The notes: generated from the sequence alone by a model not told the origin. Positions 18,965-27,811 are shown, counted from the first letter of the stretch. The stretch: DNA of 56,739 bases from Akkermansiaceae bacterium (GCA_023253625.1 JALRFY010000183.1:1-56739), one strand, 5' to 3'. Program-made: numbers and translations.

Positions 18965-19625
18965 CGTTCTGTTCCTCGAGTTTTGCCAACTCGCGTTTGA
19001 GCACGGCACCCACCCGGTGTTTGGCCAGATAAACCTGTGCCATGCTGACGTTGAGTTTTTCACGCACGCGGGCGGCATCCCACTGCTTGACCACGTAACA
19101 ATCGAATATCTGGTATTGTTTCGGCGAGACTTGGGCCTTCACCCGGGCCAGCGCGGCATCGGCGAGGTTTTTCTTCCACTCCACGTCCCACAGGCGTGAG
19201 AGCAGGTCGCCCTCAGGGTCCTCGACGCGGTCGATCACCGCGGTCTTGCGGTCGTTTTCCCAATCGCCACCGGTCATGGCGGTATCCTTCCTGCGCTTTC
19301 GAAACTGGTCGTTGATGCGCCAGCGGGTCATGTTCATCAGCCAGGTTTTGAAGGATCCCTGCTTGGGGTCGTAGAGGTTTTTTTTGCTTTGTTTGGCGAT
19401 GGAGAGAATCGTTTCCTGCACGCAGTCGAAGGCTTCCTCGTTGCGCAGCCCGGCCTTGATGGCCACCGAGTAGATGAGCCGCCAGTAGGTTTGGTAAAAT
19501 TCGTCCCAAGTCCGCTGGTCCTCCCAGTTCTCCAAACGCGCAATCAGGCTCTTGCGTGTTTTCGCAAATGCATGCTGCAGCGCTTCGTCGCGGCCCTCGT
19601 CTTTTTCCTCGTCGTCGATTGACAT
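18954..19625 (-). CDS. RNA polymerase sigma factor, ECF-like
   Basis: TWDEFYQTYWRLIYSVAIKAGLRNEEAFDCVQETILSIAK; sigma4-like YQIFDCYVVKQWDAARVREKLNVSMAQVYLAKHRV. Overlaps the kinase start by 11 bp. Confidence 0.92.
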   Translation of the reverse strand: MSIDDEEKDEGRDEALQHAFAKTRKSLIARLENWEDQRTWDEFYQTYWRLIYSVAIKAGLRNEEAFDCVQETILSIAKQSKKNLYDPKQGSFKTWLMNMTRWRINDQFRKRRKDTAMTGGDWENDRKTAVIDRVEDPEGDLLSRLWDVEWKKNLADAALARVKAQVSPKQYQIFDCYVVKQWDAARVREKLNVSMAQVYLAKHRVGAVLKRELAKLEEQNDAG

Positions 19626-19817
19626 CGCCATTTCCTTAAACCATTCCGGCCCGGCTGTCTTTCACGGAATCCGGAATTTCTCAACTCTTTGGCAATCAAT
19701 GGTAAAAAATCGCTCAAGGATTCCGAATCATCGAGGAACGTGAATTTTCGCCTTTTGAATTCACAAACTGCCGATGGGTTTATCCGCGAAAACCAGCCCC
19801 ATTGAAGGGATGCTGTT

Positions 19818-20657
19818 TTACCGTGACCGGTTGTCCGGCAGGTACCAGGGCGGGTTTTTCTCGATTTGCTCGCGCAGTGCGGGGAAGGCTTCCCCCATCT
19901 GCTTTTCGATATGCGGCCAGACCACGATCATCTGCATTTGCAAGGCGATGAAGAGACCGGGCACGTATACGGCGATCTTTGCGGGATGCAGCGGGGCGGA
20001 TTCGAGCCGGTGGCCGCCGGCCATGTCCCACAATGGCTTGCCAAGGCGGCGGGTGGTGAAGAAGGCCATCAGTTGGCAGAGCAGCGCAAGGATGCCCCAG
20101 CCGAGGCCGATGCCGAGGAAAAGCACGCGCATCGAGCGCCGCGTGGCCGCGCCGAGCGCGAGCGGCGAGCCGTCGTCGTTGCGCACGTGGATGCCGAGCA
20201 GCCACTTGCCGGGAGTGGTGCCGAAGCGGTGCAGCAGGAATGCCTCGAGGGCGAACCACGGCAGATATTGCAGCAGGATGAGCCAGACGTTTTCGAGGAC
20301 TGCGCCGATGTCTCGGCCGGCGGCCCACATGCCGAGCCACCAGAAGCCGGAGTAGAGATAAAGATCGAACCAGCGCGCCCAGAAGCGGCGGATGAGGTGG
20401 GGCGGGGATGACGGCGGCTGCCGGGGCAGGGGAGGGGGCGGCTCGCTCGCGGTTTCCGCTGCCGGGGCGGGCGGCTCGCCGGGTATTTCAAACTCGCGCG
20501 CGAACAGGGGAATCTCCGCAAGCGGCCGCCAATCGGGCAGTCCCTCATGCCATGCCGGGGATTCGCCGGTAAGCACACCGGCACGTATTCTCGAGCGCAC
20601 CTCGAAATCGGGCAGCGGCCCGGATTTTTCGCCGTTTTTGATGATCCAGACGTCCAT
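19818..20657 (-). CDS. GYF_2 domain + RDD family membrane protein
   Basis: N-terminal MDVWIIKNGEKSGPLPDFEVRSRIRAGVL...WHEGLPDWRPL (GYF-like), then RDD segment LIRRFWARWFDLYLYSGFWW...TTPGKWLLGIHVRNDDG. Confidence 0.85.
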   Translation of the reverse strand: MDVWIIKNGEKSGPLPDFEVRSRIRAGVLTGESPAWHEGLPDWRPLAEIPLFAREFEIPGEPPAPAAETASEPPPPLPRQPPSSPPHLIRRFWARWFDLYLYSGFWWLGMWAAGRDIGAVLENVWLILLQYLPWFALEAFLLHRFGTTPGKWLLGIHVRNDDGSPLALGAATRRSMRVLFLGIGLGWGILALLCQLMAFFTTRRLGKPLWDMAGGHRLESAPLHPAKIAVYVPGLFIALQMQMIVVWPHIEKQMGEAFPALREQIEKNPPWYLPDNRSR

Positions 20658-20665
20658 GTGATGGT

Positions 20666-22225
20666 TCAGAGGTTGCGCAGGGATTTGGCGGCATCGCTGC
20701 GCGCGGCGAAAAACGCCGGGACCAGCGCGGCCAGCGAGCAGAGGACAAAGGCGAGCAGGCCGATCACCGCCTGTTCAAGCGGGTTGTTGTGAGCGGGCAG
20801 CACGCCAAAACCGGTGAACGAGGCCGCGAATGGGTCGAATCCCAGTGTCCGGAACAGGCCTTGGATGGGGCCGCGGAAATGAATCACCACGCGCCCGAGG
20901 CCGACGCCGAGCACCGCGCCGCCGAGGCCGAGGATCATACCCTGATAGAGAAACACCCGCACGATCTGTCCCGGTGCCGCGCCGAGCGCCTTCATCACGC
21001 CGATCTCGCGCCGCTTCTGGATTGTCACGGTGAACATCACCGCCATCATCGAGAAGGCGCTCACCAGCACAATGAAAGACAAAGCGAAATACATCATCAC
21101 GCGCTGCTGGTTGATGAGGGCGAAAAAGGTCCGGTATTGATCGCCCCAGGTGAGCAGCGACCAATCCGGGCCGACTATCCTCCTCGCGGCCGTGGCCACC
21201 TCCTCGGCGGCATAGGCGTCGTCGAGTCGCAGCGCGATGCCCTGCACCGCCTCGCCCAGGCCGGCGAGATCCTGCGCCAGTGGCAGCGGCACGAAGATGT
21301 CCGGCGTCACCGCCATCTGCGATGCCTGGTAGACGCCTGTCACCAGCGCTTCCTTCGGCAGCACGACCTGCCGCAGGCCTTTCAGCGCCTCACCGTCCAT
21401 TTTTTCCACGTCGGTCGTGTCGATCCCGGTGATCAGGCGGGTGATCTCATCAGCGCCTTCGGCATCGAAAAAGTAACAACCCTGTTTCTCGTCCTTTTCG
21501 CCCGCTTCCATGGCGATCAACAGGCTGTCGAGCAGCTCGCGCTCGGGGTCGCGCAGGTCGCCCGCCCGCAGGCCGTCGAGTTTCTGATAGATTCCAAGCA
21601 GCGTGTCGATTGCCACGCCGCGGCGTCCGTCCACCTCCTGCCATGCTGCGGCGAGTTGTGTTTTTACGGTGCTCCATGTTTCCGCGAAGCGCTCGCGCAG
21701 CGGTGGTTGTTCGGTGAGCTTGTAGGCGCGCATGACCTCCTCGAAGTTGCGCGTCGAATAGAGCCGCACCGTGTCGCCCGGGCGCAGATGGAGCTGCCCG
21801 GCGAGGATCGAGGAAATGACCGCGCGGTCGTCGATGCCAAGGTCGGCGGTGGAGTCCGGGAAATTCTCCAGATCGAGCATCTGGCGGATGCCCTCGACCT
21901 GCGCGGGGTCCGCGGTGTCGATGCCGCGGAACATCACCGGACGCTGCCACGATTCCACATCGATGATCACGTTATCGGTGACGTATGCGGTGGCCGTCTC
22001 GACGCGTGGCAGGCTGGTTGCCAGTTCGGCCGCATCTTCCCAGCGATTGAGCGGCAGGGTCCCCATGCCGCCCGGGCTGTGTTCCATCAGGATGTGCGGT
22101 GTGAAGCCGAGCAGCCGCGCCTTCACATCGCGCTCAAGACCGGCGTAAACCGCCATCACCACCACCAGCACCAGCACGCCGAGCATCACCCCGATCAACG
22201 AGATGAGCGTGAAGGAAGACAGCAT
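20666..22225 (-). CDS. ABC transporter permease, LolC/LolE (FtsX) family; real start probably upstream of 22225
   Basis: FTLISLIGVMLGVLVLVVVMAVYAGLERDV; FtsX C-terminus VMFTVTIQKRREIGVMKALGAAPGQIVRVFLYQGMILGLGGAVLGVGLG. In-frame upstream peptide KRRSFSLLLARRYLNPRRA looks like the family N-terminus. Confidence 0.9.
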   Translation of the reverse strand: MLSSFTLISLIGVMLGVLVLVVVMAVYAGLERDVKARLLGFTPHILMEHSPGGMGTLPLNRWEDAAELATSLPRVETATAYVTDNVIIDVESWQRPVMFRGIDTADPAQVEGIRQMLDLENFPDSTADLGIDDRAVISSILAGQLHLRPGDTVRLYSTRNFEEVMRAYKLTEQPPLRERFAETWSTVKTQLAAAWQEVDGRRGVAIDTLLGIYQKLDGLRAGDLRDPERELLDSLLIAMEAGEKDEKQGCYFFDAEGADEITRLITGIDTTDVEKMDGEALKGLRQVVLPKEALVTGVYQASQMAVTPDIFVPLPLAQDLAGLGEAVQGIALRLDDAYAAEEVATAARRIVGPDWSLLTWGDQYRTFFALINQQRVMMYFALSFIVLVSAFSMMAVMFTVTIQKRREIGVMKALGAAPGQIVRVFLYQGMILGLGGAVLGVGLGRVVIHFRGPIQGLFRTLGFDPFAASFTGFGVLPAHNNPLEQAVIGLLAFVLCSLAALVPAFFAARSDAAKSLRNL

Positions 22226-22340
22226 GGCCCGCCGCGGATTGAGGTAGCGGCGGGCAAGGAGGAGGCTGAAGGAGCGGCGCTTGATGCGTGCTTGCTAAAC
22301 GCCAGGCAGCCCATCTGCAAGCGCCTAGGAATTTATTGAG

Positions 22341-22357
22341 ACGCCGTGTCACGGCGT
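22341..22357. repeat. Short near-perfect palindrome
   Basis: ACGCCGTG-T-CACGGCGT. Confidence 0.6.
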
Positions 22358-22547
22358 GATTTCCTTCTGCTGCGATTCCAGTTTGAGACATCCCGAAAAA
22401 GCGTCCCTGCCTTGGAACATCAACGATTACGGTTCCCGGTGCCCAAGTCGTCCGATGGCCGTGAAAAATTATGTAAAAAACTTCTTTGCAAATGCGGAAT
22501 CGAGGTCAGCTTTCCCGCGTTCGGCGATACTTAGGTATGCTGAATCA

Positions 22548-22680
22548 GTTGTTGCCGAGCCGGGTTTACATCCGGTCCTGGTCTCCGGGGGGAAGCCAGG
22601 TCGATGCACCCAGTGCCGGCTCAACTGTCAAACAGCGCGCGTTGTGATCTCCGGGGGGAAATCCAACGCGCGCTTTTTTT
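22548..22680 (+). ncRNA. Candidate structured small RNA with two identical 12-nt hairpin loops
   Basis: Possible -10 TATGCT (22536-22541). Outer stem GTTGccgAGCCGG / CCGGCTCAAC. Hairpin 1 CCTGGT-[CTCCGGGGGGAA]-GCCAGG (22577-22600). Hairpin 2 GCGCGCGTTG-t-GAT-[CTCCGGGGGGAA]-ATC-CAACGCGCGC (22635-22673), then T7. Confidence 0.7.
22635..22680 (+). terminator. Rho-independent terminator
   Basis: 10-bp perfect stem GCGCGCGTTG/CAACGCGCGC plus GAT/ATC, followed by TTTTTTT. Confidence 0.85.
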
Positions 22681-22808
22681 ATTCTGTCATCCGAAACTCG
22701 CAAAGGCACGGAAAGTTGACAAAGTTCACAAATGCGATCAGGATTGGGCCTGATTTGGGATTTCAATCAGGCCTGCGGAGGGTGTTTGACGGGGGGCGCG
22801 CCTGAGAA

Positions 22809-23732
22809 TCAATGTCCGCTGAGGTAGCGCTCGGCTTCGAGGGCGGCGGCACAGCCCTGGCCGGCGGCGGTGATGGCTTGGCGGTAATAATGGTCGGCCA
22901 CGTCGCCGGCGGCGAAAAGCCCCGGAGTCCGGGTGGCGGTGCGGCCGGGTTTCTGGATGATGTAGCCGTTTTCATCGGTCTCGACGAGGTTGCCGAGGAA
23001 GCCGCTGTTGGGGATGTGGCCGATGGCGACGAAGACGCAGGCGACTTCGAGTTCGGAGTCTTCCTTGGTTTGCAGGTTGTGCAGTTTGACGGCGCGCATT
23101 TCGCCTTTGTCGTCGGCGAGGTATTCGGTGACGACGGAATTCCAGACAGGCTCGATCTTCGGGTTGTCGAGCACGCGTTCGGCCATGATTTTGGAGGCGC
23201 GCAGTTCGTCGCGGCGGTGGATGAGATAGACCTTGCTGGCGAAGCGGGTGAGGAAATCGGCTTCCTCGCAGGCGCTGTCGCCACCACCGATCACGCAGAC
23301 CGGGACGTCACGGTAGAATGCGCCATCGCAAGTGGCGCACGACGTGAGTCCGTGGCCGATGAGTTTTTCTTCCCCGGGCAGGCCGAGGTGGCGGGGTGTG
23401 GCACCGGTGGCGGCGATCACGGTTTTGGCGTGATGGGCTTCGCCGCCGGCCTTGAGGAGGAAGCTGCCATCATCGCGGCGTTCGATGGAATCCACCTTGG
23501 CCCAGGCGACGCGCGCGCCGAATTTTTCCGCCTGCTGCTGCATGCGCGTCATCAGCTCCGGACCCATGATGCCATCGGGGAAGCCGGGGAAATTCTCGAC
23601 TTCGGTGGTGGTGGTGAGTTGTCCGCCGGGCTGGGTGCCGGTGAGCATGAGCGGGCGGAGATTGGCGCGGGCGGTGTAGATGGCGGCGGTGTAGCCGGCG
23701 CAGCCGGCGCCGATGATGATGACGTTTTCCAT
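22809..23732 (-). CDS. trxB: Thioredoxin-disulfide reductase
   Basis: [30 protein letters not shown], redox [61 protein letters not shown]. Confidence 0.96.
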   Translation of the reverse strand: MENVIIIGAGCAGYTAAIYTARANLRPLMLTGTQPGGQLTTTTEVENFPGFPDGIMGPELMTRMQQQAEKFGARVAWAKVDSIERRDDGSFLLKAGGEAHHAKTVIAATGATPRHLGLPGEEKLIGHGLTSCATCDGAFYRDVPVCVIGGGDSACEEADFLTRFASKVYLIHRRDELRASKIMAERVLDNPKIEPVWNSVVTEYLADDKGEMRAVKLHNLQTKEDSELEVACVFVAIGHIPNSGFLGNLVETDENGYIIQKPGRTATRTPGLFAAGDVADHYYRQAITAAGQGCAAALEAERYLSGH

Positions 23733-23837
23733 GGGTGGTTGCGATAATTTGTTGCGCGGAGTATTCCGGCGGATGCGTGGTGGAGTCAATCACCGTGGGT
23801 GGTGGAATGGATCAGGCCCGCAAGCAATGATGAGCTG

Positions 23838-23864
23838 CTCTTTTGGCAAAATTTGGCAAAAGAG
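23838..23864. promoter_or_regulatory. Inverted plus direct repeat upstream of trxB
   Basis: CTCTTTTG-N11-CAAAAGAG; on the minus strand it contains TTTTGCCAAA twice in tandem. Confidence 0.5.
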
Positions 23865-23890
23865 GCCTGCGTGATGCTTCCGCATGCAAT

Positions 23891-24946
23891 TCAGGCAATC
23901 CCGGATGGTCGGCGGGCCTTGGGGGCGATGGCCCAGGTTTCCCCAGGTGCCACCGCAAACGGCTGGTGATGGCGCACCAGCACCTCGAATGGCGCTGTGT
24001 CGGGTGATTGGCAATGCAGGGTCACATCGAGGTATGCGCCTTGGAAGGCGATGCGGGTGACGGTGCCGGCAAGCGCCTCGCCGCCGGACGGACGCACGAG
24101 TTCGAGGTCTTCCGGTCGCACCCAGACGCCGATGCCGGGTTGCTCGCTGGGTCCGGGCGGGCCGACGTGGCAGTGGATGCGCGCGCCGCTCGGATGCGGC
24201 AGGCTGCGGATGGGCAGGAAATTGCAGGTGCCGAAAAACGAGGCGACGTAGGAATTGGCCGGCGCGTAATAGACTTCGGGCGCCGCGCCCACCTGCTGCA
24301 CGCGGCCTTGTTTCAGGACCACAATGCGGTCGGCGATGGAAAGTGCGTCGCCGGTGTCGTGGGTGACGAGCAGGGCGGTGGCACCGCGTTGCTTCAGGAT
24401 CTGCTGGGTCTCGTCGCGCACGCTGTGGCGCAGTCTGGCGTCGAGGCTGCTGAACGGTTCGTCCAATAGCAGCACGCGCGGGTTCGGTGCCAGTGCGCGG
24501 GCGAGCGCGACGCGTTGGCGTTCGCCGCCGGACAGCTCATGAGGATAGCGCGCGCCCATGCCGGACAGACCCACCAATTCGAGCAACGGCATAATCGCGG
24601 CCGTTCGCTCGCCGCGCGGCAGCTGGCGGAGGCCGAAGGCGATGTTTTTTTCCACTGTGAGATGGGGAAACAAGGCGTGGTTTTGAAACACGAGGCCGAT
24701 CCCGCGCCGTTCGGGCGGGGTGACGCCGCGCGGGCTGGAGAGGAGCGCGCCGTCGAGGGCGATTTCCCCGGCGTCCGGGTGTTCGAGGCCGGCGATGAGG
24801 CGCAGCAGGGTGGATTTGCCACTGCCGCTTTCGCCGACGAGTGCGAGCAACTTGCCTTTCGGGAGATCGAAGGAAACATCCTCCACCGCCGCCCGGTCGC
24901 TGCGGCGGTAGCGCTTGGTGAGATTTCTGGTGGAGAGGCGGATCAT
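23891..24946 (-). CDS. fbpC: ABC transporter ATP-binding protein, Fe3+/FbpC type
   Basis: Walker A GESGSGKST, signature LSGGERQRVALARAL, Walker B RVLLLDEPF, C-terminal TOBE-like region; 4-bp overlap with the permease gene. Confidence 0.88.
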   Translation of the reverse strand: MIRLSTRNLTKRYRRSDRAAVEDVSFDLPKGKLLALVGESGSGKSTLLRLIAGLEHPDAGEIALDGALLSSPRGVTPPERRGIGLVFQNHALFPHLTVEKNIAFGLRQLPRGERTAAIMPLLELVGLSGMGARYPHELSGGERQRVALARALAPNPRVLLLDEPFSSLDARLRHSVRDETQQILKQRGATALLVTHDTGDALSIADRIVVLKQGRVQQVGAAPEVYYAPANSYVASFFGTCNFLPIRSLPHPSGARIHCHVGPPGPSEQPGIGVWVRPEDLELVRPSGGEALAGTVTRIAFQGAYLDVTLHCQSPDTAPFEVLVRHHQPFAVAPGETWAIAPKARRPSGIA

Positions 24947-26538
24947 CGGATGCGGATCATGCGGGTGAGCGGAATCAGGCCGGCGAGGCACACCAGCACC
25001 ATGAGCAGGCCGGGCACGGAAGCTTCCGGCATGCGCGATTCGGCAGCCAGCCGATAGGTGCGGGTGGCGAGCGTTTCAAAGTCGAATGGCCGGAGCACCA
25101 GCGTGAGGGTGAGTTCCTTGAAGACATCCACGAACGCGAGGATTGCGCCGGTGACGATGGCCGGCCGGATCAGCGGCAGATCGATGGTGGCCAGCGCTTG
25201 CAAAGGCCCGGCGCCGAGCGTGCGGGCGGCGTGGTGGAGCGTGCCGGAGACCCGTTCGAGCGCCGCTGCGCCGGGTTGGATCGCCACCGCGAGAAAGCGG
25301 ATGAAATACGCCAGCAGCAGACCGAACACCGAGGCGCTCAACGCCACACCTGCGAAGCCCGGACGCGCCGCCAGCCAGGAAACCACCGCCGCCACACCCA
25401 CCGCCACCAGCGCGCTGGGCAGCACATAACCGAGCAGGCCGATGCGCTGGGCAAGCAGCAGCCCGCCACCGGAAAATGCACGCCGCCCGGCCACCAGCAC
25501 CACCGCGCCGAGAGTGATGAACAGGGCTGCCGCCGCCGCCAGCCCCACCGAATGCAGCGTGGCGACCAGGTTTCCGGACCAATCGATGCGTTCGAACGAC
25601 TGCACCGCCCAGCGTCCCATGCGCCAGCCGGGAATGAGAAAACCGGGCAGCAGCGGCAGCAGGCACAGCGACCATGCCAGCAGCACGCCGCCGGGCCCGC
25701 AGTGCCTGCGGGAGAGTGGTTGGGTGGAGGGATCCGCGGCGAAGCGCCGACGGCCGCGTTGCCAACGCTCGGCTCCCACCAGCAGCAACACCAATACCAT
25801 CAACACCAGTGCCAGCCGCATCGCCGCGCCCGCGTGGCCCTCGCCCCAGGCGCGGAAAATCCCCGGAGTGAGCGGCGTGAGACCGAACGCGGTGACCACC
25901 CCGTAATCGTTCATCGTTTCCATCGCCACCAAGCTGGCCCCGGCCGCGATCGCCGGCCGCGCCATCGGCATCGCCACCTGCATGAACCCGCGCAGCGGCG
26001 TGGCCCCGAGCATCCGCGCCGCCTCCAAGGGGGCCGCCGCCTCGCGCGCAAACACCGCCCGACAGGTGAGATACGCATACGGAAACAAGGTGGAGGCCAG
26101 AATCCCGACCGCGAACACCCACGGCGAGACTTTCTGCACCATCAGGAACGCATCGATGCCGAAACGCTGCCGCACCCATACGTAAAATGGAACCAGCCCT
26201 TCCGAGAGATCAATGTAGGCCACCGCCGCCACGAATCCCGGCATCGCCAAAGGCAGCAGCAAGGCCCACTCGAAGATCTTGCGACCCGGGAAATCGTTCA
26301 CCGAGACCTGCCATGCGGCCGGCAACCCAAACAGGATTGCCAGCGCCGTGACAGACGCAACCAGAGCCAACGATTGCCAGACATGCCCGCCGAGTCGCGG
26401 CCATACCAACTCCTGCCATGCCTCACCGGCGGGCATCAGCGCGCGCAGAAGCACCACCGCCACCGGCAGCAGGACCACCACTGCGGGCAGCCACACCAGC
26501 GCCTTGGCCGGCAGGAAGTGGATCGGGCGCGTTGGCAT
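24943..26538 (-). CDS. fbpB: Iron ABC transporter permease, two-module FbpB type
   Basis: Two BPD_transp_1-like halves: EAARMLGATPLRGFMQVAMPMARPAIAAG and HAARTLGAGPLQALATIDLPLIRPAIVTG. Confidence 0.9.
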   Translation of the reverse strand: MPTRPIHFLPAKALVWLPAVVVLLPVAVVLLRALMPAGEAWQELVWPRLGGHVWQSLALVASVTALAILFGLPAAWQVSVNDFPGRKIFEWALLLPLAMPGFVAAVAYIDLSEGLVPFYVWVRQRFGIDAFLMVQKVSPWVFAVGILASTLFPYAYLTCRAVFAREAAAPLEAARMLGATPLRGFMQVAMPMARPAIAAGASLVAMETMNDYGVVTAFGLTPLTPGIFRAWGEGHAGAAMRLALVLMVLVLLLVGAERWQRGRRRFAADPSTQPLSRRHCGPGGVLLAWSLCLLPLLPGFLIPGWRMGRWAVQSFERIDWSGNLVATLHSVGLAAAAALFITLGAVVLVAGRRAFSGGGLLLAQRIGLLGYVLPSALVAVGVAAVVSWLAARPGFAGVALSASVFGLLLAYFIRFLAVAIQPGAAALERVSGTLHHAARTLGAGPLQALATIDLPLIRPAIVTGAILAFVDVFKELTLTLVLRPFDFETLATRTYRLAAESRMPEASVPGLLMVLVCLAGLIPLTRMIRIR

Positions 26539-26550
26539 CGGCCTCCGGTC

Positions 26551-27570
26551 TTACTTCCAACCGGCCGCGTCGAACAAGCGCTGTGCCTTCAGTTGGGACT
26601 CTCCCATCGTGGGAAACGTGGTGGTATCGATCTTGAAATCGCCCCACTTCGCATGGTGCGGGTTCAGGCTGGTGTCCATTGAGAGCGGATGTTCGTGGCT
26701 GCCCTTGGCGAGGGTCGCCTGCACTTCGGGTGAAACGAGGAATTCGAGATACTTGCGTGCGTTTTCCACATTCTTCGCATGCTTGACCACACTGGCCGCA
26801 CTCACGTTCACGTGGGTGCCGCGTCCGTCCTGGTTGGGAAAGACCACCCGCATCTTCGCGGCCGCGCGGCGCTCGGCGGGATCGGGTGAGTCAAGCAACA
26901 GCCCGAGATAATAGGTATTGGATATGCAGACATCCGCCAGCCCCGCGGCGCAGGCCTTGATCTGGTCGCGATCACCACCTTGCGGCGGGCGCGCCATGTT
27001 TGCAGACACGCCCTTCGCCCATACCCTTGCTTTTTCCTCGCCCAGCGCGCTCACCATTGAGGCCATCAACGATTGGTTGTAGCTGTTGGTGGAGGATCTC
27101 ACCAGCAGTCGGCCGCGCCACTGCGGCTTGGCAAGATCCTCGTAATTTTTGATTTCACCCGGTTTCACACGATCCGCCGCCACCATGATGACCCGCGCCC
27201 GCAGCGTGTAGGGATACCAGAAACCCTCCGGATCGCGCAGTGCCGCGGGTGTGGCCTGGGCGAGCGCTTTCGATTGCACCGCCTGCAAGAGGCCGTCCTG
27301 CCGTGCCCGCTGCATGCGGCCGGCATCCACCGTCACCAGCAAGTCCGCAGGGCTGTTGGCACCCTCCGATTTCAGCCGCTCGATCAATTGATCCGCCTCG
27401 GCATTCACCACCTTGACCTCGATCCCGGTTTTTTCGGTGAACAGGCGGTTCACCTGCTGGTCCACTTCGTAGTGGCGGTGCGAGTAGATGTTCAAAACCT
27501 CCCCGGCCGAAGCCGGCAGGAAAAGGGCGGTTGTAACCAGACAGACAGAGAGGTGCTTGTTGCGAATCAT
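26551..27570 (-). CDS. fbpA: Fe3+ ABC transporter substrate-binding protein
   Basis: Signal peptide MIRNKHLSVCLVTTALFLPASAGEVLNIYSHRHYEVDQQVNRLFTEKTGIEVKVV; ferric-binding family pattern through CAAGLADVCISNTYYLGLL. Confidence 0.9.
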   Translation of the reverse strand: MIRNKHLSVCLVTTALFLPASAGEVLNIYSHRHYEVDQQVNRLFTEKTGIEVKVVNAEADQLIERLKSEGANSPADLLVTVDAGRMQRARQDGLLQAVQSKALAQATPAALRDPEGFWYPYTLRARVIMVAADRVKPGEIKNYEDLAKPQWRGRLLVRSSTNSYNQSLMASMVSALGEEKARVWAKGVSANMARPPQGGDRDQIKACAAGLADVCISNTYYLGLLLDSPDPAERRAAAKMRVVFPNQDGRGTHVNVSAASVVKHAKNVENARKYLEFLVSPEVQATLAKGSHEHPLSMDTSLNPHHAKWGDFKIDTTTFPTMGESQLKAQRLFDAAGWK

Positions 27571-27575
27571 TCTCA
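27561..27575 (-). promoter_or_regulatory. Candidate Fur box overlapping the fbpA start
   Basis: Minus strand TGAGAATgATTCGCA against 7-1-7 consensus TGATAATnATTATCA (3 mismatches in 14). Confidence 0.5.
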
Positions 27576-27811
27576 TCAGGCGCAAATCTGCCTCGCTTGC
27601 TCCATCCCGCAAGTGCAAATGCGGCCATGTGCGGCTTGCAGTGGTGGGCGGCGCGTCCATGCCGGCGGCGATTTCGCATGACCGTCCGCGTGCTGGAAAT
27701 GCGCTTTGGCGAAACGGCCAAACGCCTCATGCGGGTGGCGGTGATATTTTTCGCGGCACGGGGATTGTCGCGCTGGGGGGCAGGTGGGTATGCTGGCAGG
27801 GCGGCAACGCC

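Noticed and set aside
20789-22339. 516-aa plus-strand ORF
   Set aside because: Antisense shadow of the LolC/E permease; His/Glu/Gln-rich with no recognisable domain.
22548-22680. Riboswitch for a downstream gene
   Set aside because: No + strand CDS follows within several kb and the element ends in its own terminator, so a stand-alone RNA is the better reading.
22548-22680. SRP (4.5S) RNA, tmRNA or RNase P RNA
   Set aside because: Lacks their conserved cores (for example the SRP domain IV loop), and the size and fold do not match.
25198-26682. 494-aa plus-strand ORF rich in Arg/His/Gln
   Set aside because: Antisense to the Fbp permease gene.
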